This document shows, one piece after another, positions 59,511 to 64,000 of a stretch of DNA of 64,000 bases. This stretch comes from Zoogloea sp041908905. Its GTDB lineage: Bacteria; Pseudomonadota; Gammaproteobacteria; Burkholderiales; Rhodocyclaceae. The notes beneath the pieces are model-generated. The model saw nothing but the letters and a program-made list of their open reading frames with translations, did no database searches and was not told where the DNA came from. Location: assembly GCF_041908905.1 (NCBI RefSeq), contig NZ_JAYREK010000019.1, positions 8,990-72,989 on the forward strand, in the 5' to 3' direction. Made by a program: the position numbers and the translations under genes. The first letter of the stretch is position 1, and every line of letters starts with the position of its first letter.

Positions 59511-59519
59511 TGTTATGAT
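59511..59519 (+). promoter_or_regulatory. Extended -10 element upstream of ssrA
   Basis: TGTTATGAT is a good extended -10 match (TG-n-TATGAT) starting 6 nt after the gph stop. A weak TTTCTG lies at -35 spacing. Transcription would start near 59526, giving a 40-nt 5' leader with a hairpin (TTTCGGC-GTTT-GCCGAAA) before mature tmRNA; RNase P would remove it. Confidence 0.5.
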
Positions 59520-59565
59520 TGGGAACCTTTCGGCGTTTGCCGAAACTAACCAAGGCAGCAAAATT

Positions 59566-59929
59566 GGGGCCGACCTGGCTTCGACGTGGGTTGCAAAGCA
59601 GATCAGGGCATACCGAGGACCAGTCACCTCGTAAATCAACTGGAAAACTACAAACGCCAACGACGAGCGTTTCGCTCTGGCCGCTTAAGGCCTAAGCCGC
59701 TGCACTGATTCGTTCCTGGGTCAGGTGGGGTAAAACCCAATGCAGTGTCATTTACAGGAACTAGCAACGGTCCGGGTTACTTGGTCCCGCGCGAAATTCA
59801 AGGTGACTCGCCCGTAGTCGGCCTGCCGACTGGCTAAACTCCGGGTTAAATCCAAGTAGGTCGGCTAAGTATGTAGAACTGACTGTAGAGGACTTGCGGA
59901 CGGGGGTTCGATTCCCCCCGGCTCCACCA
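59566..59929 (+). ncRNA. ssrA: Transfer-messenger RNA (tmRNA)
   Basis: A 364-nt tmRNA that rescues stalled ribosomes with SmpB. The 5' end GGGGCCGACCTGGCTTCGAC and the 3' end GGTTCGATTCCCCCCGGCTC plus CCACCA form the tRNA-like domain. The tag frame at 59656-59688 encodes ANDERFALAA and a TAA stop, the tag known from Betaproteobacteria such as Bordetella. The reading is one-piece, not permuted. Its 3' end is directly followed by an integrase-bearing element. Confidence 0.97.
59905..59929. other. Probable attachment site (attL) in the ssrA 3' end
   Basis: The T arm and acceptor 3' part of tmRNA are the standard core for P4/CP4-57-type integrases, and the integrase gene starts about 200 bp downstream in the usual orientation. 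The partner repeat (attR) would lie beyond the right edge of the window, so the core cannot be confirmed here. Confidence 0.45.
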
Positions 59930-59966
59930 AGAACGATTCCGGAGCGTTCCGGACAAAGCCGGGAAA

Positions 59967-60008
59967 GCCGGGAAAGCCAAGTAAAATAAGGCTTTCCCGG
60001 CTTTTTTT
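59967..60008 (+). terminator. Terminator after ssrA
   Basis: GCCGGGAAAGCC pairs perfectly with GGCTTTCCCGGC around an 11-nt AT-rich loop and seven T residues follow. A very strong rho-independent terminator that separates tmRNA from the integrase gene. Confidence 0.92.
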
Positions 60009-60064
60009 ATCCCTACCGTTCCGGCACGTTCCGCCCTAAGCCGGCCTCTCGTGGGGGTAGATCC

Positions 60065-60136
60065 TGGGGTATGTAGGGGGTATCCCCCCGACGATACCCC
60101 CACGGCTGGGATACCCCCAAGCCGGAGATACCCCCA
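60065..60136 (+). repeat. 17-bp-spaced GATACCCCCA repeats at the integrase start
   Basis: GATACCCCCA occurs exactly at 60093, 60110 and 60127, a fixed period of 17 bp; the third copy ends in the A of the integrase ATG. Just upstream AGGGGGTATC (60075-60084) is the inverse form, and TGGGGTATG (60065-60073) a partial inverse copy. These look like operator or integrase arm-type sites, where binding would block the integrase ribosome site or promoter. Confidence 0.7.
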
Positions 60137-61377
60137 TGCCCCTGACCGAAACCCAGATCAAGGCCCTGAAGCCTGGCGAGAAGGCCCGCAAGGTGGCGGA
60201 CGAAAAAGGGCTTTACCTGCTGGTGCAGCCCAGCGGCGGCAAGCTGTGGCGGCTCAAGTACCGGGTGGACGGAAAGGAAAAGCTGCTCGCCCTGGGGGCT
60301 TACCCCGATGTGACTCTCAAGATGGCGAGGGAGCGCCGGGACGAAGCCCGCCGGCTCCTGGCGGATGGAATAGACCCCAGCGAACACCGCAAGGCCCACA
60401 AGGCGGCCCGCGAAGACGCACAGGCAAACAGCTTCGAAGCCATCGCCCGGGAGTGGTTCACCAAGATGCTGCCCACCTGGGTTCCTGGCCATGCAGACAA
60501 GATCTTGCGCCGCCTGGAACGTGACGTGTTCCCCTGGATTGGCAGCAAGCCCATTGCCGACATTACCGCCCCTGACCTGCTGACCGTGGCCCGCAGGGTC
60601 GAAGCCCGGGGGCGCCTCGAAACGGCCCACCGTGTCTTACAGAACTGCGGGCAGGTGTTCCGCTATGCCGTGGCCACCGGACCGGCCGAACGCGATCCTA
60701 CGGGCGATCTACGCGGCGCCCTGCCCCCGACTCGAGAGAAGCACATGCCAGCGATCACCGACCCGGCCGAAGTGGCAGGCCTGCTGCGGGCTATCGATGC
60801 CTTCCGGGGCACGCTGACCGTGAAAAGCGCCCTTCAGCTCGCCCCCTTGGTGTTCGTTCGCCCTGGCGAGCTGCGGAAAGCGGAATGGGCCGAAATCGAC
60901 CTTGAAAAGGGTGAATGGAACATTCCGGCCGAACGCATGAAGGGATGGAAGCGCAAGGGCGTGACAACGCCTCACCTCGTGCCCCTCGCCCCTCAAGCCG
61001 TGGCGATCCTGCAAGAGCTGCGCCCGCTCACGGGCCGGGGCCGGCATGTCTTCGCCGGACGCGATCCGAAGAAGTGCATGAGTGACGCCGCCGTGAATGC
61101 CGCCCTGCGCCGCATGGGTTACGACACGAAAACCGAGATGACCGGGCACGGCTTTCGGGCGATGGCCCGGACGATCCTGCATGAAGAGCTTGGCATTGAC
61201 CGGGAAGTGATCGAACACCAGCTTGCTCACGCCGTGCCCGATGCCCTGGGCACCGCCTACAACCGGACAAAGTTCATCAAGGACCGACGCCGGATGATGG
61301 ATCTATGGGCGGACTACCTGGGGCGGCTCAAGGCGGGGGCGGAGGTGGTAGAACTGCCCGGCCGGGGGGCGGCATGA
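60136..61377 (+). CDS. int: P4-type tyrosine integrase
   Basis: A 413-aa site-specific recombinase. DUF4102 arm-binding domain (1-85, GLYLLVQPSGGKLWRLKYRV), SAM-like core-binding domain (about 100-185) and catalytic domain with Arg in FVRPGELRKAEW, HGFRAMART (H-x-x-R), HQLAHAVP and nucleophile Tyr in TAYNRTKFI. Its site beside ssrA fits the CP4-57 integrase family. The start ATG overlaps the third GATACCCCCA repeat, leaving no usual Shine-Dalgarno. It overlaps the next gene by 4 bp. Confidence 0.93.
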   Translation: MPLTETQIKALKPGEKARKVADEKGLYLLVQPSGGKLWRLKYRVDGKEKLLALGAYPDVTLKMARERRDEARRLLADGIDPSEHRKAHKAAREDAQANSFEAIAREWFTKMLPTWVPGHADKILRRLERDVFPWIGSKPIADITAPDLLTVARRVEARGRLETAHRVLQNCGQVFRYAVATGPAERDPTGDLRGALPPTREKHMPAITDPAEVAGLLRAIDAFRGTLTVKSALQLAPLVFVRPGELRKAEWAEIDLEKGEWNIPAERMKGWKRKGVTTPHLVPLAPQAVAILQELRPLTGRGRHVFAGRDPKKCMSDAAVNAALRRMGYDTKTEMTGHGFRAMARTILHEELGIDREVIEHQLAHAVPDALGTAYNRTKFIKDRRRMMDLWADYLGRLKAGAEVVELPGRGAA

Positions 61378-62138
61378 GCGCAACGCCTGAAAATCCAGAC
61401 TGGAGCGGCCTGTCAGTCTATGAGCGGGCAGAAAAGTATTCAAAATGGCTTGAAAGCCTTCCGCTTCGGGAGCGTGTTTCGTATTTGTTGATGCAATGTG
61501 TTCACCCGCATTCCTCTCCAAAAGATCGCGAGGCGTTGGAGCGATTGACGACCCGAGAAGCTGCCTTGAATGCCTGGGGAAAACTCTGTTCAATGACCGT
61601 CAAACGTGACGGGTGGTGCTTTGATTCCGTGGTGTCGTGGGTGGCCCGCGATGCGGCTTTTTGCTTCCTGGCTCCGGCTCAAAAACGCACCGCGGCGGAG
61701 ATCAAGAGAGCCGGACAGAAAGCCGCCAGTCTGGCGAAAGAGCTTGCCGAACTGATTGAAGGGCATTCGACGCTTCAGTTTCCGGGCTACAGGTTCTCCC
61801 CACCTGACATGAAGAACGCAAGTCTTGAGATTTTCAGCGAGGGGACGCACCGGGGGCTTACCTACCGGCTTCGTGCATTTTCCGATCTTGCCGCCAAGTC
61901 TGCCGCCTACACCCCTGTCGTACCACGTCCTAACTCGGAATCTGCGGACGCTCGCGCCCTGGCCGTCCGCCTTTGCGAGATGTTCGATTACGCCTATGGA
62001 GCGCCGTGCATTGAAGTTGCCGCCGCCCTTGTGTCCGAGGCTTTCGACACCCTGATAGATGCCGACACGGTAAAGAAGTGGTGGCAACGCAGGGAAGTTG
62101 AAGAAGGTCCGGGGGACACTTCCGAAGAATTGCCATAG
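61374..62138 (+). CDS. Unknown element protein, 254 aa
   Basis: I do not recognise it. It is soluble and mainly helical by eye, with several Trp and Cys in the first half (SVYERAEKYSKWLESLP, MTVKRDGWCFDSVVSWVARD) and an ATP-independent look (no P-loop). The AlpA-like protein and primase follow. Base composition is more AT-rich than in the neighbours, so it has a different origin from the core genome. Translation is coupled to the integrase (ATGA). A cargo or regulatory role can only be guessed. Confidence 0.6.
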   Translation: MSATPENPDWSGLSVYERAEKYSKWLESLPLRERVSYLLMQCVHPHSSPKDREALERLTTREAALNAWGKLCSMTVKRDGWCFDSVVSWVARDAAFCFLAPAQKRTAAEIKRAGQKAASLAKELAELIEGHSTLQFPGYRFSPPDMKNASLEIFSEGTHRGLTYRLRAFSDLAAKSAAYTPVVPRPNSESADARALAVRLCEMFDYAYGAPCIEVAAALVSEAFDTLIDADTVKKWWQRREVEEGPGDTSEELP

Positions 62139-62232
62139 GGAAGCGTCCCCGACAATCGCGCGGGGGATTCAGAAAATGCCGCCATGTGCTCCGAGTAGTT
62201 CCGCCCGGAGCGATCCAAAAGGATGAAAAAAC

Positions 62233-62481
62233 ATGGCAATGCAAGTCACCCGCGCCCCGGATACTCCCCTTGCAATCCTTCGCCGGCCCGAAGTCGAAGC
62301 CCGTACCGGGCTGGCCTGTTCCACGATCTACGACGGTATCAAGGCCGGCACCTTCCCGGCCCCTATCCAGCTTGGCCCCAAGGCTGTCGGCTGGGTTGAA
62401 TCGGAAATCAACGCCTGGCTTGCCGCCCGGGTGGTGGCCCGTGATGCGGCCCGCAAGGCGTCGAAGGAAGGGGGCCGGTAA
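62233..62481 (+). CDS. AlpA-like (MerR-fold) phage transcriptional regulator
   Basis: An 82-aa small DNA-binding protein. LRRPEVEARTGLACSTIYDG and the following FPAPIQLGPKAVGWVESEIN plus AWLAARV are the AlpA family pattern: a winged helix with the wing sequence VGWVESEI. In CP4-57, AlpA activates the integrase/excisionase gene, and here the integrase operator-like repeats lie upstream. A possible GGATG ribosome site precedes the ATG. It overlaps the next gene as TAATG. Confidence 0.88.
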   Translation: MAMQVTRAPDTPLAILRRPEVEARTGLACSTIYDGIKAGTFPAPIQLGPKAVGWVESEINAWLAARVVARDAARKASKEGGR

Positions 62482-62813
62482 TGGCCCGGAAGAAACGCGC
62501 CGCCCCTGCGCCTGGCGGCTCCCTCCTGCCCCCCCTGGGCGATCTGTTGGCGGAAGATCTGCGACAAGCCGACGAACTGGCCGCCGCGATCACCGGCAAG
62601 GCAGCCCCTGAGCATCGCCCATACCTGGCCCTCTGGCTGGCCGTGGAACGCCTGCGCCGAACCATTCAAGCCGCGGCCCCTGCTCCCTGGGAAGTAGGCA
62701 AGGAAGCGACCTACGACAAGGCCCGCGCCCTTGGTGTAGCCCCTGAAGCCGGGGAGTGTTGGCAAGCCCTCGCACAGCGCCTGAAACAGGTTTCGGGGTG
62801 GCCGGCGGCATGA
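62481..62813 (+). CDS. Unknown element protein, 110 aa
   Basis: A small protein with a basic, Pro-rich N-terminus (MARKKRAAPAPGGSLL) and a helical remainder (LLAEDLRQADELAAAITGKA, YLALWLAVERLRRTI). It is placed between the AlpA-like gene and the primase with overlaps at both ends, as seen for small accessory genes in P4-like elements. No motif gives a function. Confidence 0.65.
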   Translation: MARKKRAAPAPGGSLLPPLGDLLAEDLRQADELAAAITGKAAPEHRPYLALWLAVERLRRTIQAAAPAPWEVGKEATYDKARALGVAPEAGECWQALAQRLKQVSGWPAA

Positions 62814-64000
62814 TCGATACCGCTTCCATCCTCGACCAATTCCGGGCCGCCGCTTCGGCCCGCGGCCTGCGCCTGCCCGATCACCTCGACGCTGATGGCA
62901 AGCTGCACCGTTGCGAGCTGCGGGACGGCCCCAAGGGTAAGAAGGACGGCGCCTATCTGCTGCACCTCGATGGTGTGCCGGCCGGTGGCTTCCAGAACTT
63001 CCGGGATGGCCTCGATTGGGAGAACTGGCGGGCCGACATCGGCCGCCAGCTCACCCCCGAAGAGGAAGCCGCCAACCGCGCCCGCATGGAAGCCCAGCGG
63101 GCCGAACGCGAGGCCGAAGCCCGCGCCAAGCGGGACAAGGCCCGCCGCAAGGCGAACGCGATATGGAGTGGTGCCAAGCCGGCGCCGGACGATCACCCTT
63201 ACCTGCAACGCAAGGCGGTTCCGTCCTTCGGCCTGCGGGTGGCCTCCTGGCCGAAGTGGCAGGAGGTGCGCCCCGGTGAATGGCGCGAGGAACGCATTCA
63301 GGGCGCCTTGCTGGTGCCCATGCGCAGCCCTTCCGGCACCCTGCACAGCCTGCAGGCGATCTACGCCGACAAGGTGGACGGCCGCGACAAAGACTTCCTG
63401 CCCCACGGCGAGAAGGCCGGCAAGTTTCACCTGATTGGCGAGATCGCCCCCGAGCTGCCCGTGTGCGTGGCCGAAGGCTACGCGACGGCCGCCAGCATTC
63501 ACCAGGCCAGCGGCTGGCCTGTGGCGGTGGCCTTCGACGCGGGCAGCCTCGAAGCCGTGGCCCGTGCCCTGCATGAGGCATACCCGGGCGCCCGCTTCAT
63601 CCTGTGCGCCGATGACGACGCCTTCGGCGAGTGCTTCGCCTGCAAGGCGCCGGTACGGGTGGCCGATGGTGACACCTGCCCGGCCTGTGGCCAGCCCCAC
63701 AAGCGCCGCAACGCGGGCCAGCTCCGGGCACGCGGAGCCGCCCGGGCGGTGGGCGGTGTGGTCGCCTCGCCCGAGTGGGCGGACCCGGCCGGGCGCTGGC
63801 AGGGCTACCAGGACACCCGCAAGGCCCCGACCGACTTCAACGACCTGGCGAACAGCGCCCACGACGGCGAAGGCCCGGCCGCGGTGCGCCGCATCCTCGA
63901 AGCGGCCCGCGCCTTGCTGGCAGGCCCGCAGGGCGATGAAACGCCCCTCGATGCACCGACCCCCACACCCGAAGCCGAAACGCCCGCCAGCGGCCCAGAA
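62810..64000 (+). CDS. Toprim-domain phage primase, 3' part outside the window
   Basis: 397 codons are present and the frame is open at the edge. Order: an N-terminal region with FQNFRDGLDWENWRADIG, a charged coiled-coil stretch (about 90-130, EAQRAEREAEARAKRDKARR), then Toprim motifs VAEGYATAAS (Glu222) and CADDDAFGE (Asp268, Asp270). Between them and the later DFNDL motif a zinc knuckle is inserted: Cys275-x2-Cys278 and Cys290-x2-Cys293. It resembles the P4 alpha/DUF7146-type primases; a helicase part is expected further downstream. ATGA overlap with the 110-aa gene fixes the start. Confidence 0.85.
   Translation, partial: MIDTASILDQFRAAASARGLRLPDHLDADGKLHRCELRDGPKGKKDGAYLLHLDGVPAGGFQNFRDGLDWENWRADIGRQLTPEEEAANRARMEAQRAEREAEARAKRDKARRKANAIWSGAKPAPDDHPYLQRKAVPSFGLRVASWPKWQEVRPGEWREERIQGALLVPMRSPSGTLHSLQAIYADKVDGRDKDFLPHGEKAGKFHLIGEIAPELPVCVAEGYATAASIHQASGWPVAVAFDAGSLEAVARALHEAYPGARFILCADDDAFGECFACKAPVRVADGDTCPACGQPHKRRNAGQLRARGAARAVGGVVASPEWADPAGRWQGYQDTRKAPTDFNDLANSAHDGEGPAAVRRILEAARALLAGPQGDETPLDAPTPTPEAETPASGPE

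Larger units (their letters stand above)
59930..64000 (+). mobile_element. Integrative element inserted at ssrA (left part)
   Basis: From the tmRNA end to the window edge there are no core genes: integrase, a 254-aa unknown, an AlpA-like regulator, a 110-aa unknown and a Toprim primase, all on the plus strand with overlapping or very close ends (integrase/unknown ATGA, alpA/110-aa TAATG, 110-aa/primase ATGA). This matches P4-like satellite prophages or small genomic islands such as CP4-57. No capsid or portal genes are in view; the right end is not in the window. Confidence 0.85.

Overview
The window is GC-rich bacterial chromosome. Most of it is core genes in an order typical of Betaproteobacteria, and Rhodocyclales is my best guess. 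The reasons are the tmRNA tag ANDERFALAA, the gyrA-serC-pheA-hisC-tyrA-aroA/cmk-rpsA-ihfB-lapAB order, the mtaD-ubiG-gph cluster, Rmp-like OmpA proteins with no barrel, and a CcoG protein for cbb3 oxidase assembly. The order-level placement is inference from gene content and was not computed.

Layout. 1-9.6 kb: end of the alaA-hom region, an Mth938-like protein, a Bcp peroxiredoxin, PIN-PhoH ATPase, the divergent selenium pair mnmH/selD, a CoA-transferase with a divergent LysR regulator, and a MaoC hydratase. 9.6-18.9 kb: a carboxylesterase, a cNMP/CBS/DUF294 protein coupled to an exonuclease-like protein that has lost its catalytic residues, a two-gene caspase-like protease/lipase-like hydrolase operon, a MocR regulator and ccoG. 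18.9-27.6 kb: an accessory defence island on the minus strand. It holds a type III-like mod gene, an AAA ATPase gene, a small gene with a PD-(D/E)xK-like motif and a res gene, all joined by start/stop overlaps and driven by one recognisable promoter. Just upstream of that promoter lies an array of twelve 21-bp dyad-like repeats.

27.7-46 kb: an unknown 162-aa gene, a 47-aa membrane protein, orn, an M48 protease and rsgA; then the translation block thrS-infC-rpmI-rplT-pheS-pheT-ihfA-merR, tRNA-Val, a PolB-like exonuclease, cysM, ugd, lapB, lapA, ihfB and rpsA. 46-59.5 kb: aromatic amino-acid and serine synthesis (an AroA-Cmk fusion, tyrA, hisC, pheA, serC), gyrA, two OmpA paralogues flanking mtaD, ubiG and gph. 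59.5-64 kb: ssrA (tmRNA), directly followed by an integrative element with a P4-type integrase, an AlpA-like regulator, unknown genes and a Toprim primase that runs off the window end.

The strongest candidates for something undescribed are the four-gene mod-AAA-nuclease?-res operon with its 21-bp operator-like array, and the caspase/hydrolase pair. No rRNA and no CRISPR array was seen.
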